A DNA stretch of 39,106 nt. It comes from Pseudomonadota bacterium. GTDB lineage: Bacteria > Pseudomonadota > Gammaproteobacteria > Halothiobacillales > Halothiobacillaceae. The notes below the pieces were generated by a model. That model had not been told where the DNA came from and did not search any database. It saw only the letters and a list, made by a program, of their open reading frames with translations. Shown here piece after piece: positions 25,401 to 34,725 of the stretch (the first letter of the stretch is position 1; each line of letters opens with the position of its first letter). Made by a program: the position numbers and the translations under genes. The stretch lies in NCBI GenBank assembly GCA_021795795.1, contig JAJYPA010000021.1:1-39106 (forward strand), read 5' to 3'.

Positions 25401-26582
25401 ATGAGATCGTCAAAAGGATTACCGGTTCTACTCTCGTTATCCCTCATTACCACCGCGTTGCTGTCCGGCTGTGCATCGGAGCGCCCACCTGTTAACATCG
25501 TGAACCAGCCCACGCCTTATGGATTACCGCTCGGTGCCACTCGCGGCCCGGTCAAAGGCACGCTGACACCAGAAGAAACCAAGGCACAGTTCATTTCCCT
25601 CAAGGCCAATGAATACACGGTCAAGAAGGGTGACACGCTCTGGTCGATCGCCAACCACTTCTTGAAAGATCCGTACTACTGGCCTGAAATCTGGTACGAC
25701 AATCCCGACATCAAGAACCCGCACAAAATCTATCCTGGTGACAAGATCGGTATCATGTACATCGGCGGCAAACCGCGCCTGGGCATTACCTTGCGTCCCC
25801 ATATTCGCTACGAGACCCTACCGCCCGCAATATCGGCCATCCCGCTGGAAGATCTCAAGCCGTTTTTGTCCTATGACCAGATCATGACCGAGAAGCAATT
25901 GGCGGAGGCGCCCTATGTGCTAGCCAACCGCAATCAAACCTCGACCACCAGCTTCGGCGATGTCGTGTACGCCCGCCCTGCCCTGACGGAAAACTCGAAT
26001 ACGTTCTCAATTCTCGGCAAGGGCAAACCGCTGGTTGATCCGGTCACAGGAGACTTCCTCGGCTATCGCGCCATCTACAAAGGCCAAGCCGAGGTCATGC
26101 ACCGCGGTGATCCGACCACCTTGCGCATCACCAAAAGCGAGCGCGAAATCATGGATGGCGACCGTGTACTACCCGTGATCAACGAACCGTTCGACCACGA
26201 TGTCAGCCCCAGCATTCCGGCCGTGCCAATCGACGCCGTGGTCATCGACATCCCCGACGCCATCACCCAAGTCGGCACCTATCAGGTTGTGATCATCAAT
26301 GCCGGTAGCCGCAACGGCCTGGTGCCTGGCGATATGTTGCGCATCAGCAAGCCCGGCCGGATCGTCAGCGATAAATACTCGGTCAACCCTGAAGAAGTCG
26401 AGAAGAACGCCAAACCGGACGGTTTCCAGATGCCCTCGCCGCCCATGGTCAAGCTTCCCGACTTCCCTATTGGCACCGCCATGGTGTTTCGTGTGTACGA
26501 CCGTGCCAGCTTGGCACTTGTGGTACAAACCAAGCGGCCGATTCGCATTGGCGATTTGCTGCAAACACCAACCGCTAATTGA
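25401..26582 (+). CDS. LysM-domain lipoprotein
   Basis: The 393-residue lipoprotein has a signal ending in lipobox LSGC (Cys24). It carries one LysM peptidoglycan-binding module, YTVKKGDTLWSIANHFL to YPGDKIGIM (about residues 65-115), followed by about 270 residues of conserved but unnamed domain, with RNGLVPGDMLRISKPG near 310. The family is regularly found upstream of dprA, between def and dprA. ATG at 25401 has AAGGA at 8 bases and the normal n-region; ATG at 25392 would only add three residues. It probably binds the cell wall from the outer membrane. Confidence 0.9.
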   Translation: MRSSKGLPVLLSLSLITTALLSGCASERPPVNIVNQPTPYGLPLGATRGPVKGTLTPEETKAQFISLKANEYTVKKGDTLWSIANHFLKDPYYWPEIWYDNPDIKNPHKIYPGDKIGIMYIGGKPRLGITLRPHIRYETLPPAISAIPLEDLKPFLSYDQIMTEKQLAEAPYVLANRNQTSTTSFGDVVYARPALTENSNTFSILGKGKPLVDPVTGDFLGYRAIYKGQAEVMHRGDPTTLRITKSEREIMDGDRVLPVINEPFDHDVSPSIPAVPIDAVVIDIPDAITQVGTYQVVIINAGSRNGLVPGDMLRISKPGRIVSDKYSVNPEEVEKNAKPDGFQMPSPPMVKLPDFPIGTAMVFRVYDRASLALVVQTKRPIRIGDLLQTPTAN

Positions 26583-26612
26583 AGCGCATCGCCCTCATGG
26601 CGCGTCTTTTCA

Positions 26613-27767
26613 TTGTTGAACTTTGAGCACCAAACAACGCCCGACGCCGATGCGCGCCGGGCGTTACTATTTCTGATCACCATCAATGGCATGGGCCCGA
26701 AACGTCTGCGCCGCCTTCTGGAAGCATTCGACACACCGCAGGCAGCCCTACAGGCACCCGCATCGGAATGGATTCGCCTGGGCATACCCGCCTCTCTGGC
26801 CCATCAACAACCTCGCGGCATGGCTGATCGTGTCGAAACCATGCTGTCCTGGCTCAATGAATCCGAACAGCACCATCTGGTACTCGCCGCAGACGCATCA
26901 TATCCACCACAACTTGCCGACCTTCCCGACGCGCCTGCGGCACTCTTTGGCAAAGGCGACATCCGGCTACTGGGTGAGCCACAACTTGCCATCGTCGGCG
27001 CCCGTACACCGACGAGCGGCGGGATTAACAATGCGCGCGCCTTCGCCCGCTATTTGTCGGCGCAGGGCCTCGTCATCACCAGCGGGCTGGCGCTGGGAAT
27101 TGACGCCGCTGCCCATCGCGGGGCTCTGGCCGCTCACGGCGCCACCATTGCCGTCATGGGAACCGGACCGGATATCATCTACCCGCGCGAACACCGTGAA
27201 CTCGCCGAGCAAATCGTGGCACAAGGTGGCTTGCTCATCAGCGAATGGCCCCCCGGCACCCTAGCCAGAAAGGAGCATTTCCCTCGGCGCAATCGGTTGA
27301 TCAGCGGTCTGTCGGAAGGCGTACTGATTGTGGAAGCCAGCCTGCAGAGCGGTTCACTCATTACCGCGCGCCTTGCCGCCGAGCAGGGGCGCGAAGTCTT
27401 TGCCATTCCCGGATCGATTCACAACCCCTTGAGTCGCGGCCCGCACCGACTCATCCGGGAAGGCGCCAAGCTGGTCGAAACCGCCCAGGACATTTTCGAG
27501 GAACTCATCGACACCCTCGGCGCACGCCTGCGTCAAACGGTCGACACCGCCTCGTTCGAACCAGAGCCAACCACCGTTCCCGCCGCCCACCTCGACCCGG
27601 AAGAACAGAAAATTCTGGACTGTCTTGGCTTCGATCCTCAATCTGCAGACACGCTTATTGCGTCCAGCGGATTGACCCCTGCCGAAGTTTCCTCCATCCT
27701 CCTCATGCTTGAACTTGCTGGACACGTCACCACCTTACCCGGAGGGTTGTATGTGAGAACGGCCTGA
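26613..27767 (+). CDS. dprA: DNA-processing protein DprA
   Basis: The 384-residue protein loads RecA on incoming single-stranded DNA during natural transformation. It shows an N-terminal SAM-like region (FLITINGMGPKRLRRLL), the Rossmann core with IVGARTPTSGG, GLALGIDAAAHRGAL, EHFPRRNRLISGLS and LITARLAAEQGREVFAIPG, and a C-terminal winged-helix (about 320-384). No ATG precedes the conserved N-terminus: TTG at 26613 or TTG at 26616 is the likely start, without a clear ribosome-binding site. With comF at 34 kb it hints at competence ability, although both genes also occur in bacteria not known to be competent. Confidence 0.93.
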   Translation: MLNFEHQTTPDADARRALLFLITINGMGPKRLRRLLEAFDTPQAALQAPASEWIRLGIPASLAHQQPRGMADRVETMLSWLNESEQHHLVLAADASYPPQLADLPDAPAALFGKGDIRLLGEPQLAIVGARTPTSGGINNARAFARYLSAQGLVITSGLALGIDAAAHRGALAAHGATIAVMGTGPDIIYPREHRELAEQIVAQGGLLISEWPPGTLARKEHFPRRNRLISGLSEGVLIVEASLQSGSLITARLAAEQGREVFAIPGSIHNPLSRGPHRLIREGAKLVETAQDIFEELIDTLGARLRQTVDTASFEPEPTTVPAAHLDPEEQKILDCLGFDPQSADTLIASSGLTPAEVSSILLMLELAGHVTTLPGGLYVRTA

Positions 27768-27814
27768 CGTACGGGCAACCGAGCGTCGTTCAACTTCGTC
27801 CCCTGAGAGATTCC

Positions 27815-28315
27815 ATGAAAGAAACCGTGCTTGATTTGTTGATGTATCTGTTTGAAAACCATATGGAAGAAGAACCCCACTTGCCTCCAGCGCCACTGCG
27901 CACGGATCTCCAGAAAAAACTGCTCCATGCCGGTTTTGACGCTGATGAGATCGGACGTGCGTTTTCCTGGCTGGATGCGGCAGCCAGCGAACCGGCAGAG
28001 CTATCCAACCTGCCTCTGGCAGAAGTCAGCGCGCCTAAGCCAACCTCGTTCCGCGTATTTACGGCCGAGGAACAGATGGCCTTGGATGTCGAGTCGCGTG
28101 GCCTGCTGGTCCAACTCGAGGCTATTGGCATCCTGAGCGCTCAGACACGAGAAACCGTCATCGAGCGCGCACTGGCATTGGATAACGAAGAACTGGATAT
28201 CGAAGACATCAAATGGGTCGTCATGCTCGTGCTGTTCGCCCGACCCGGCGAGGAAGCCGCATTTGCCTGGATGGAGGACCTCGTGTTCGCCGAAACAGCC
28301 GAATTGTTGCACTGA
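27815..28315 (+). CDS. smg: Smg/DUF494 family protein
   Basis: The 166-residue acidic protein begins MKETVLDLLMYLFENHME and matches the Smg (DUF494) family found between dprA and topA in many gamma- and betaproteobacteria. Its molecular function is unknown. It has no signal or membrane segment. It starts 47 bp after dprA and 34 bp before topA, suggesting one transcript. Confidence 0.9.
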   Translation: MKETVLDLLMYLFENHMEEEPHLPPAPLRTDLQKKLLHAGFDADEIGRAFSWLDAAASEPAELSNLPLAEVSAPKPTSFRVFTAEEQMALDVESRGLLVQLEAIGILSAQTRETVIERALALDNEELDIEDIKWVVMLVLFARPGEEAAFAWMEDLVFAETAELLH

Positions 28316-28349
28316 TTTTTAGCCCCCTTCCTGAGATCGCCGAACTCCT

Positions 28350-30854
28350 ATGAGCCAAACGCTTGTTATCGTTGAGTCGCCCGCCAAGGCGAAAACCATT
28401 AAGAAATACCTCGGGCCCGGCTACGAGGTACTCGCGTCCTATGGTCATGTGCGCGACCTGATCCCCAAAGACGGCGCTGTGGATACAGCCCACGACTTTG
28501 CGATGAACTACACCCTGATCGACAAGAACATTCGCCACGTCGATGCCATTAAAAAGGCACTGAAATCAGCCGACACCCTCCTGCTCGCCACCGACCCTGA
28601 TCGCGAAGGCGAGGCCATTTCCTGGCACTTGCGCGAACTCTTGGCGGAAGCAGGCTTGCTGAAGAACAAGACGGCGCAACGGGTGGTGTTCTACGAAATC
28701 ACCAAAAAAGCGGTGCAGGAAGCGGTCGCGCATCCACGTGATCTTTCCATCGATCTGATCAATGCCCAGCAGGCACGCCGCGCGCTCGATTATCTCGTGG
28801 GCTTCAACCTGTCGCCGCTCTTGTGGAAAAAGATCAATCCGGGGCTATCCGCCGGACGTGTGCAAAGCCCCGCCCTGCGCCTGATCGTCGAACGCGAGGC
28901 CGAGATCGAGGCGTTCAACCCGCAGGAATACTGGACCATTCTCGCCGACTGCCAGGCCGATCGGGCTGCCGAAAAGAGCCGATTCAATGCGCGCCTGCTG
29001 ACACTGGACGGGCAAAAGGTCGAACAATTCACCCTGACCAACGAAACGGACGCGCAATCCGCACGCAACCGGATCCTCGAAGCCGCCGCCGGCACGCTCA
29101 CCGTCCGCTCGGTGGAAAAACGCGAACGCAAACGCAACCCGGCACCGCCGTTTACCACCTCGACGCTACAGCAGGAAGGGGTTCGCAAACTCGGGCTCTC
29201 CGCATCGCGCGTCATGCGCCTGGCGCAGGAGTTGTACGAAGGTGTCGACATCGGTGCGGGCACCGTGGGTTTGATTACCTACATGCGAACCGATGCCGTG
29301 ACGCTCTCCGAGGACGCGCTCACCGAGATTCGGGCACATATCGGTGAGAAGTATGGCGCAGCCTACCTTCCCGCCAGCGCGAACCGTTACAAGACCAAAT
29401 CCAAAAACGCGCAAGAAGCGCATGAGGCCATCCGTCCGACTTCAGCGGCGAATACCCCCGAATCGGTGCGCGCGTTCCTGAACAAGGATCAGTTCCGCCT
29501 GTATGAAATGATTTTCAAGCGCGCGGTCGCTTCGCAAATGACGCCGGCTGTCTACGATCAGGTTTCTGTCGATCTCGCGGTCAATGATCAATACAGCTTC
29601 CGCGCCAATGGCTCCACCCTCAAATTCCCTGGCTTCATCGCGCTTTATCGCGAGGATGAAGACGATGCGTCCGGCGACAATGACGAGGATCGCCGTCTGC
29701 CGCCATTGGCCGTAGGCGACAAGATCACCCTGAACGACATCGCCGCCGACCAGCACTTCACCGAGCCACCACCGCGCTTTACCGAGGCGAGTCTGGTCAA
29801 GACGCTGGAAGAATACGGTATCGGTCGCCCTTCGACCTATGCCAGCATCATCTCCACACTTCAGGCGCGCGAATACGTGCTGCTCGACCAGCGACGCTTC
29901 AAACCCACCGATATGGGCCGGGTCGTCAATGGCTTTCTGACCGACTACTTCCGCGACATCGTCGATTACGAATTCACCGCCAAGCTGGAAGACGACCTGG
30001 ATGCCGTATCCCGTGGCGAGCGCGATTGGGTGCCATTGATGCGCGAGTTCTGGAAGCCCTTCCATGACCGCGTCGAGCACACCAATGAGAATGTCACCCG
30101 GCAGGAGGCCGCCCAGGGGCGTGAACTGGGGATTGATCCCAAATCGGGCAAACCCGTCTCCGTCCGTCTCGGGCGGTTCGGCCCCTTCGTCCAGATCGGC
30201 ACCAAGGACGACGAGGAAAAACCCAAGTTCGCCTCGCTCAAGCGCAGCCAGAGTATTGCCACCATTACGCTGGATGAAGCGCTGGATCTGTTTCAGCTGC
30301 CAAGACATCTGGGGGAAACCCCGGAAGGCGAACCGGTCGAGGTTGCCATCGGCCGCTTCGGCCCATTCGTGAAATTCGGCAAGATGTACGCATCGCTGGG
30401 CAAGGATGATGATCCGTACACCATCGAATTACCCCGCGCGCTTGAAATCATCGAGATCAAAAAGCTCGCCGAGAAGAATCGCTACATCACCCAGTTTGAT
30501 AATGGTGTGTCGGTGCAAAACGGTCGCTACGGCCCCTACATCACCGACGGCAAAAAGAACGCCAAAATCCCCAAGGACAAGGATCCAAAATCTCTGACAC
30601 TGGACGAGTGCGTCGCCTTGCTTGCCGCCGCACCCGAAAAGAAATCGGCGCGCGGCAAAACCGCTGCGAAAACGACGACCAAGAAAACAGCCGCTCCAAA
30701 AGCGACGGCCCCAAAAACCCCAGCCAAGAAATCGACAACGACGCGCGTCAAAAAGGCCAGCGCGACCGATATGGATGCGCCTGCAAAGAAAACTCCGGCA
30801 AAAAAGGCGACCACTACCCGCAGCAAAAAACCTGCCGCACCCGAGTCGGAATAA
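28350..30854 (+). CDS. topA: DNA topoisomerase I with repeat and lysine-rich tail
   Basis: The 834-residue type IA topoisomerase relaxes negative supercoils. It has the TOPRIM domain (LVIVESPAKAKTIKKYL, ATDPDREGEAISWHL), the catalytic Tyr311 in LITYMRTD, and EEYGIGRPSTYASI. After about residue 590 it carries glycine-rich C-terminal repeats (GRFGPFVQIG, GRFGPFVKFG, GRYGPYITDG) instead of the Cys4 zinc fingers of E. coli TopA; no CxxC pairs are present. The last 70 residues are a Lys/Ala/Pro/Thr tail with PAKK and KKTA units, like histone H1. The tail is likely disordered and binds DNA (inference). Confidence 0.96.
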   Translation: MSQTLVIVESPAKAKTIKKYLGPGYEVLASYGHVRDLIPKDGAVDTAHDFAMNYTLIDKNIRHVDAIKKALKSADTLLLATDPDREGEAISWHLRELLAEAGLLKNKTAQRVVFYEITKKAVQEAVAHPRDLSIDLINAQQARRALDYLVGFNLSPLLWKKINPGLSAGRVQSPALRLIVEREAEIEAFNPQEYWTILADCQADRAAEKSRFNARLLTLDGQKVEQFTLTNETDAQSARNRILEAAAGTLTVRSVEKRERKRNPAPPFTTSTLQQEGVRKLGLSASRVMRLAQELYEGVDIGAGTVGLITYMRTDAVTLSEDALTEIRAHIGEKYGAAYLPASANRYKTKSKNAQEAHEAIRPTSAANTPESVRAFLNKDQFRLYEMIFKRAVASQMTPAVYDQVSVDLAVNDQYSFRANGSTLKFPGFIALYREDEDDASGDNDEDRRLPPLAVGDKITLNDIAADQHFTEPPPRFTEASLVKTLEEYGIGRPSTYASIISTLQAREYVLLDQRRFKPTDMGRVVNGFLTDYFRDIVDYEFTAKLEDDLDAVSRGERDWVPLMREFWKPFHDRVEHTNENVTRQEAAQGRELGIDPKSGKPVSVRLGRFGPFVQIGTKDDEEKPKFASLKRSQSIATITLDEALDLFQLPRHLGETPEGEPVEVAIGRFGPFVKFGKMYASLGKDDDPYTIELPRALEIIEIKKLAEKNRYITQFDNGVSVQNGRYGPYITDGKKNAKIPKDKDPKSLTLDECVALLAAAPEKKSARGKTAAKTTTKKTAAPKATAPKTPAKKSTTTRVKKASATDMDAPAKKTPAKKATTTRSKKPAAPESE

Positions 30855-30868
30855 GGGCGCAAGCGCCC
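30855..30868. repeat. Compact hairpin immediately after topA
   Basis: GGGCGC-AA-GCGCCC begins at the base after the topA stop codon. The nominal loop is only 2 nt, and it is followed by AAAACC rather than T, so it is not a classical terminator. It may stabilise the mRNA 3' end or be incidental. Confidence 0.3.
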
Positions 30869-30918
30869 AAAACCTGGCGCATTAGATGATTTGACCCAGC
30901 CCAATCACCGAATTCATC

Positions 30919-31476
30919 ATGCACAACAGCCCCTTTCGCCTTCGCCTTACCGGCCAAATCGTCTCTCAAGGCGGCGTGATCGCCTATCCCACCGAAGCGG
31001 TATTCGGCCTGGGCTGCGACCCGCTGGATGAGATCGCCGTCGAGCGGATACTGACGCTCAAACAGAGGGACTGGCGCAAGGGCCTGATTCTACTCGCCGC
31101 CAACCTCGAGCAGATCCATCCGTGGATATCGTTATCCTCAGAAGAACTGGCCAGGATCAGTGCCCATTGGCCGGGGCCATCCACCTGGGTGGTGCCGGCC
31201 AGTCAGAACACCCCGGACTGGATTACCGGCGGGCGGGATGAAGTGGCTGTCCGCGTCACCGCGCACCCCGTCGCTGCAGCCCTCGCCCAAGCAGCCAACA
31301 CCGCCATCGTGTCCACCAGTGCAAATCCCGCACAGTGTCCACCTGCGCGCAGTGCTCTGGCCGTTCGGCGATATTTCGATGACCAACTCGATGGGATTTT
31401 GACCGGCCCGGTCGATACACGAGCCCAACCCACCCCCATCCGACACTGGCGCACCGGCGACTGGTTGCGACGTTAA
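30919..31476 (+). CDS. tsaC: Threonylcarbamoyl-AMP synthase TsaC (Sua5/YrdC family)
   Basis: The 185-residue single-domain protein makes threonylcarbamoyl-AMP from threonine, bicarbonate and ATP for the t6A37 modification of tRNA. It shows GGVIAYPTEAVFGLGCDP near the start, the KQRDWRKGLILLAA motif, WPGPSTWVVPA and VSTSANPA. It lacks the extra Sua5 C-terminal domain, hence TsaC. It lies 64 bp after topA in the common topA-tsaC-hemF order. The ribosome-binding site is weak. Confidence 0.94.
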   Translation: MHNSPFRLRLTGQIVSQGGVIAYPTEAVFGLGCDPLDEIAVERILTLKQRDWRKGLILLAANLEQIHPWISLSSEELARISAHWPGPSTWVVPASQNTPDWITGGRDEVAVRVTAHPVAAALAQAANTAIVSTSANPAQCPPARSALAVRRYFDDQLDGILTGPVDTRAQPTPIRHWRTGDWLRR

Positions 31477-31548
31477 CGGGTGGCACGGAAACGTGCCGCA
31501 AGTGATCAAACCAGAGCTTGCAGCCGCGCCAATGCGTCTGCCCGACCT

Positions 31549-31556
31549 GTTATAAT
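31549..31556 (+). promoter_or_regulatory. Extended -10 promoter of hemF
   Basis: TGTTATAAT is a perfect extended -10 element (TGnTATAAT; the last T is 31556, and the TG pair begins about 31548). No good -35 lies at 17 bases, as allowed for extended -10 promoters. Transcription would start about 31563, leaving a leader of roughly 100 bases before the hemF ATG at 31661. The leader carries a near-palindrome between GGCCATGATATC and GATATTGGCC that could be an operator. Confidence 0.55.
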
Positions 31557-31660
31557 CACACGCCTTCCTCGACCCATAATGTTAGGCCATGATATCGACC
31601 CATGATGATATTGGCCCTTGTCACGCGCAGCGCGCGGACACATCACGAGACCAACCAACC

Positions 31661-32602
31661 ATGCCCGACATTCAACGCGTTCGCGACTATCTCATCGACC
31701 TGCAGGACCGGATCGTATCCGGGCTTGAAGCCTTCGAATCCACCACCCGCTTTCTGAACGACGACTGGCAGCGCCCAAGCACAGAGGCGCTCAATGGCAT
31801 GGGGCGTGGCCGCGTGTTGGAGGGCGGTGAGGTATTCGAGCGTGCGGGCATCAATTTTTCGCATGTCACCGGCCAGAAGCTCCCGCCTTCGGCCACGGCG
31901 CACCGCCCAGACCTTGCCGGTGGCAGCTTCGAAGCCTTGGGCGTTTCTTTGGTCATTCACCCGCGCAACCCGTACGCACCGACCTCACACGCCAATGTGC
32001 GCTTTTTCCAGGCGCAGAAGCCTGGCGTAAAGCCGGTATGGTGGTTCGGCGGCGGTTTTGATCTCACGCCGTATTATGGTTTTGCCGAAGATGCCGTGCA
32101 TTGGCATGAGCAGTCCCGCGCAGCGTGCACGCCATTCGGTGATGAGTTATACCCGCGCTTCAAGCAATGGTGCGATGAATATTTCTGGCTCAAGCACCGC
32201 AGTGAGCCCCGCGGCGTCGGCGGGTTATTCTTCGATGATTACGGCGCCGATGGCCAGATTGATTTCGAGCAGGCCTTCGGCCTGATGCGTTCTGTTGGCG
32301 ACCATTACCTGCCCGCCTACACGCCGATTGTGGCGAAGCGCAAAGACACGCCCTACGGCGAACGCGAACGCGACTTCCAGCTCTATCGACGCGGTCGGTA
32401 TGTGGAGTTCAACCTCGTCTATGATCGGGGTACGCTGTTTGGCTTGCAATCGGGCGGCCGCGCCGAATCGATCCTGATGTCCATGCCGCCGGAAGTACGC
32501 TGGCGTTATGATTGGACGCCCGCCCCAGACAGCCCCGAGGCAGAACTCTATCGTGAATTCCTCCGTCCGCGCGACTGGCTGGCCGAACACGGCCAAAGCT
32601 GA
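31661..32602 (+). CDS. hemF: Oxygen-dependent coproporphyrinogen III oxidase
   Basis: The 313-residue enzyme decarboxylates coproporphyrinogen III to protoporphyrinogen IX, using oxygen, in haem synthesis. It shows [56 protein letters not shown] and the C-terminal [17 protein letters not shown] at 31661 gives the typical start [18 protein letters not shown]; the open frame extends further upstream, but that segment lies over the promoter. A haem enzyme is consistent with the cytochromes expected in a sulfur oxidiser. Confidence 0.96.
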   Translation: MPDIQRVRDYLIDLQDRIVSGLEAFESTTRFLNDDWQRPSTEALNGMGRGRVLEGGEVFERAGINFSHVTGQKLPPSATAHRPDLAGGSFEALGVSLVIHPRNPYAPTSHANVRFFQAQKPGVKPVWWFGGGFDLTPYYGFAEDAVHWHEQSRAACTPFGDELYPRFKQWCDEYFWLKHRSEPRGVGGLFFDDYGADGQIDFEQAFGLMRSVGDHYLPAYTPIVAKRKDTPYGERERDFQLYRRGRYVEFNLVYDRGTLFGLQSGGRAESILMSMPPEVRWRYDWTPAPDSPEAELYREFLRPRDWLAEHGQS

Positions 32603-32625
32603 TCTCCAATAGATTGCGCGTCGGC

Positions 32626-33462
32626 CTATCGCGCCAAGAGCTCGATGGAGCGGGGTGACTCGATCGGCATACGCCAATCTTCATAGCGACTTTTGGTGTG
32701 CACCAGCCAGCCGCGCGCGCGCAATTCGCGCCCCTTCCAGCGATCAAAATCAATGCCTTGGAACTGATCCCAGGCACGAGCCGAAATCTGCAATGCCACC
32801 CGGCCTTCCAGATTGATCCATATGTTTTTGCGACTGCGGTGCACCGAGACCACCTTGCCGCGAACGATGGCCGCGCCCTGCACGTCATCCGGGATGCCTT
32901 CTGCCGTCGAGATACCCGGATCATATTCGCTGTTCGACCAGATACCGGCGTGGTGATCACGGGCCGTTTTTTCAATTGAAGTCAGGCAGTCGGCGAGTGC
33001 CAGGTTCGGCGGCATGTACACCGCCATCGCCAGCCCCCGCGTGACCAGATCGGCCTGAATGGATTTGCCATCGGGGCGATATAGATAGGCCAGCTTGCGG
33101 CCGTAACGATCTTCGGGCTCAGCGCCATATTGCACGCGCAATCGGTTGTGCGACGTTGCCAACAGTGCCATCAATGCCTGACGGCTGGCATCTCCGAATG
33201 GCTCTGAAGATCGTGCGGCCCGATCAGCATAAGCAGGATGCGCCACCTCGGGGGCATCGATACCCGCCAGGCGCACCCGATCGCCATTGGTCAGCCGAAC
33301 GGTGTCGCCATCATCGACGTAAGCCACCGTGGCGGAAATCGCGTTTCTTGGCGGTGGGCATTGCTCCTCTGCCGATACGAATGACGAAAATACGCTGGCA
33401 AGAAAAAGAAAAAAGGCACCCAGCCAAATCGAGCGGGGTGCCTTTTTATACGCTTTGAGCAT
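32626..33462 (-). CDS. Secreted thermonuclease-family nuclease with extra C-terminal domain
   Basis: The 278-residue protein has a clear signal peptide (basic start, hydrophobic core, cleavage near FVSA-EEQ at residue 31). The SNase domain (about 45-175) has VDDGDTVRLTNGDRVRLAG-type metal and active-site residues, IDAPE and DRYGRKLAYLY (catalytic Arg/Glu region). About 100 further residues (GIWSNS to the end) look like a small beta-rich domain seen in some proteobacterial homologues. It should cut nucleic acids in the periplasm or outside. Oddly, codons 5-20 contain the rho-independent terminator of the upstream rpmE2 gene. It lies 20 bases after that gene. Confidence 0.9.
   Translation of the reverse strand: MLKAYKKAPRSIWLGAFFLFLASVFSSFVSAEEQCPPPRNAISATVAYVDDGDTVRLTNGDRVRLAGIDAPEVAHPAYADRAARSSEPFGDASRQALMALLATSHNRLRVQYGAEPEDRYGRKLAYLYRPDGKSIQADLVTRGLAMAVYMPPNLALADCLTSIEKTARDHHAGIWSNSEYDPGISTAEGIPDDVQGAAIVRGKVVSVHRSRKNIWINLEGRVALQISARAWDQFQGIDFDRWKGRELRARGWLVHTKSRYEDWRMPIESPRSIELLAR
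33410..33447 (-). terminator. Rho-independent terminator inside the nuclease signal-peptide codons
   Basis: AAAAAGGCACCC and GGGTGCCTTTTT form a perfect 12-bp stem with a 14-base loop. On the minus strand the stem is followed by CTTTTTCTT, giving a good U-rich tail. It begins 34 bases after the rpmE2 stop codon and lies wholly inside the first 18 codons of the nuclease gene. The A-tract also makes it plausible in the plus direction. Confidence 0.85.
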
Positions 33463-33481
33463 GGCGTCGAAACGCGCGGAA

Positions 33482-33727
33482 TTACTTCTTGCCGTAGCGG
33501 TTACGGAATTTATCCACTTGCTTGGCGGTACTGGAATCCATGCGCTTGCCGGTGTAGAACGGGTGGCTGGCAGAAGAGACTTCAACCTTCACCAACGGAT
33601 ATTCTTCGCCGTCGGTCCACTTGATGGTCTCTTTGGCGCGGATGGTAGAGCGCGTCAGCATGGCAAAATCGGAGGCCAGATCCTGAAACACGACAGGACG
33701 GTAGTTAGGATGAATGTCTGGTTTCAT
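33482..33727 (-). CDS. rpmE2: 50S ribosomal protein L31 type B
   Basis: The 81-residue protein [21 protein letters not shown] to KFRNRYGKK matches type B L31. It lacks the zinc-binding Cys set of type A, so it is the zinc-free paralogue normally used when zinc is scarce. AAGG precedes the ATG. The 5' gap contains the small dyad ACCCA/TGGGT near 33748-33766. I did not find a convincing Zur box. The gene is followed by a strong terminator located in the next gene. Confidence 0.95.
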   Translation of the reverse strand: MKPDIHPNYRPVVFQDLASDFAMLTRSTIRAKETIKWTDGEEYPLVKVEVSSASHPFYTGKRMDSSTAKQVDKFRNRYGKK

Positions 33728-33920
33728 GAGTGATACCTTGAGTTTTTACCCATAAAATTCGTGGGTTGTTCGATTCGATCGCTTTCGCCACAACGGCCCA
33801 CAATGATCATGGACTTTGCAGCATTCAAAGCAATAGTAAATAAGGGCGGCGATGATACCTCAAAGACAGGCGGCACTCAAGCACACGAACACACTGAAAA
33901 ACAACTGGAACAGCTGGGGT

Positions 33921-34679
33921 TCAATGAGGAATATCACCCGGCGCGGGCGTACGCGCCAATACCCAGACGGAGACCATCCGCACCCCTGACCGTTTAAGGG
34001 CATGCGCCAGGGCATCGGCAGAACTACCGGTCGTCATCACATCGTCAACAATCACGACATGCCGGGGCAAAGCCTGCCTGACCTCGAAGGCGTTCTTCAG
34101 GCTTTTGCGGCGATCAATGGCAGATAAACCGCTTTGAGATTCGCTGGACCCTGAACGCACTACCGCCTTTCCGTGAACGGGCAAATCAAAACGCCGCCCG
34201 ATTCGGTCGGCAATCAGGCGTGCCTGATTGAATCCACGAACCTGCCGCCGCTCGGGATGAATGGGCATCGGGATCAATACATCCGGCCAGTCTTTTAATT
34301 GGTTATTTGTCAGACCATCTTGACGCCGGCCATACGCCTGCTCGATAGACAAGAAAAGCGGCTGCATCAAGGCATTAAGCACACCGGGGTCCTTGCGATA
34401 TTTGAACTGATGAATCAGGTATCGGCTTGCTGCGTTAAAATCCTGCCCCGCAACAGCAAAATCGAAATGCGGTGGATGCTGCAGGCACGCGGCGCAACGT
34501 TGCCCGGCTTCACTCACCCGAATCGCGCATCGCGGACAACGGTGCGGCACGGTTCTCTTATCAGCCGATAAATCGCTGGCACATCGAGCGCATAACCCGT
34601 TGTCCTCCACACTAGGCGTTCCGCACAGGTAGCAGGGTGAAGGCACCAGAAACCGTGTTAGTCCGGCCAGTCGATTCAT
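33921..34679 (-). CDS. comF: ComF-family phosphoribosyltransferase-like protein
   Basis: The 252-residue protein has an N-terminal zinc ribbon (CYLCG, CARC, CPRC, CAAC, residues about 15-70), then a PRTase-like domain with IPMPIHPERRQVRGFNQA, the PRPP-binding loop VVIVDDVMTTGSSADAL and a closing VWVLAR. The family is required for DNA uptake in competent bacteria; its biochemical role is unclear. ATG at 34679 is chosen; ATG at 34697 would add six residues. It is divergent from the membrane protein/bioB unit, an arrangement common in gammaproteobacteria where comF neighbours bio genes. Confidence 0.92.
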   Translation of the reverse strand: MNRLAGLTRFLVPSPCYLCGTPSVEDNGLCARCASDLSADKRTVPHRCPRCAIRVSEAGQRCAACLQHPPHFDFAVAGQDFNAASRYLIHQFKYRKDPGVLNALMQPLFLSIEQAYGRRQDGLTNNQLKDWPDVLIPMPIHPERRQVRGFNQARLIADRIGRRFDLPVHGKAVVRSGSSESQSGLSAIDRRKSLKNAFEVRQALPRHVVIVDDVMTTGSSADALAHALKRSGVRMVSVWVLARTPAPGDIPH

Positions 34680-34725
34680 GCTACATTCATACTCCATGTA
34701 CCAATATATAAGGGAGCCTATTCCC

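Noticed and set aside
29442..30308. 288-codon minus-strand open frame
   Set aside because: It is opposite topA and has no recognisable domain.
33728..33790. Possible Zur box before rpmE2
   Set aside because: Zinc control is expected for type B L31, but only a short ACCCA/TGGGT dyad is visible and it does not match the Zur palindrome well enough.
33803..33997. Small plus-strand frame (MIMDFAAFKAIVNKGG start) overlapping the comF 3' end
   Set aside because: It looks slightly protein-like but has no ribosome-binding site and overlaps comF by 77 bases; support is too weak to annotate.
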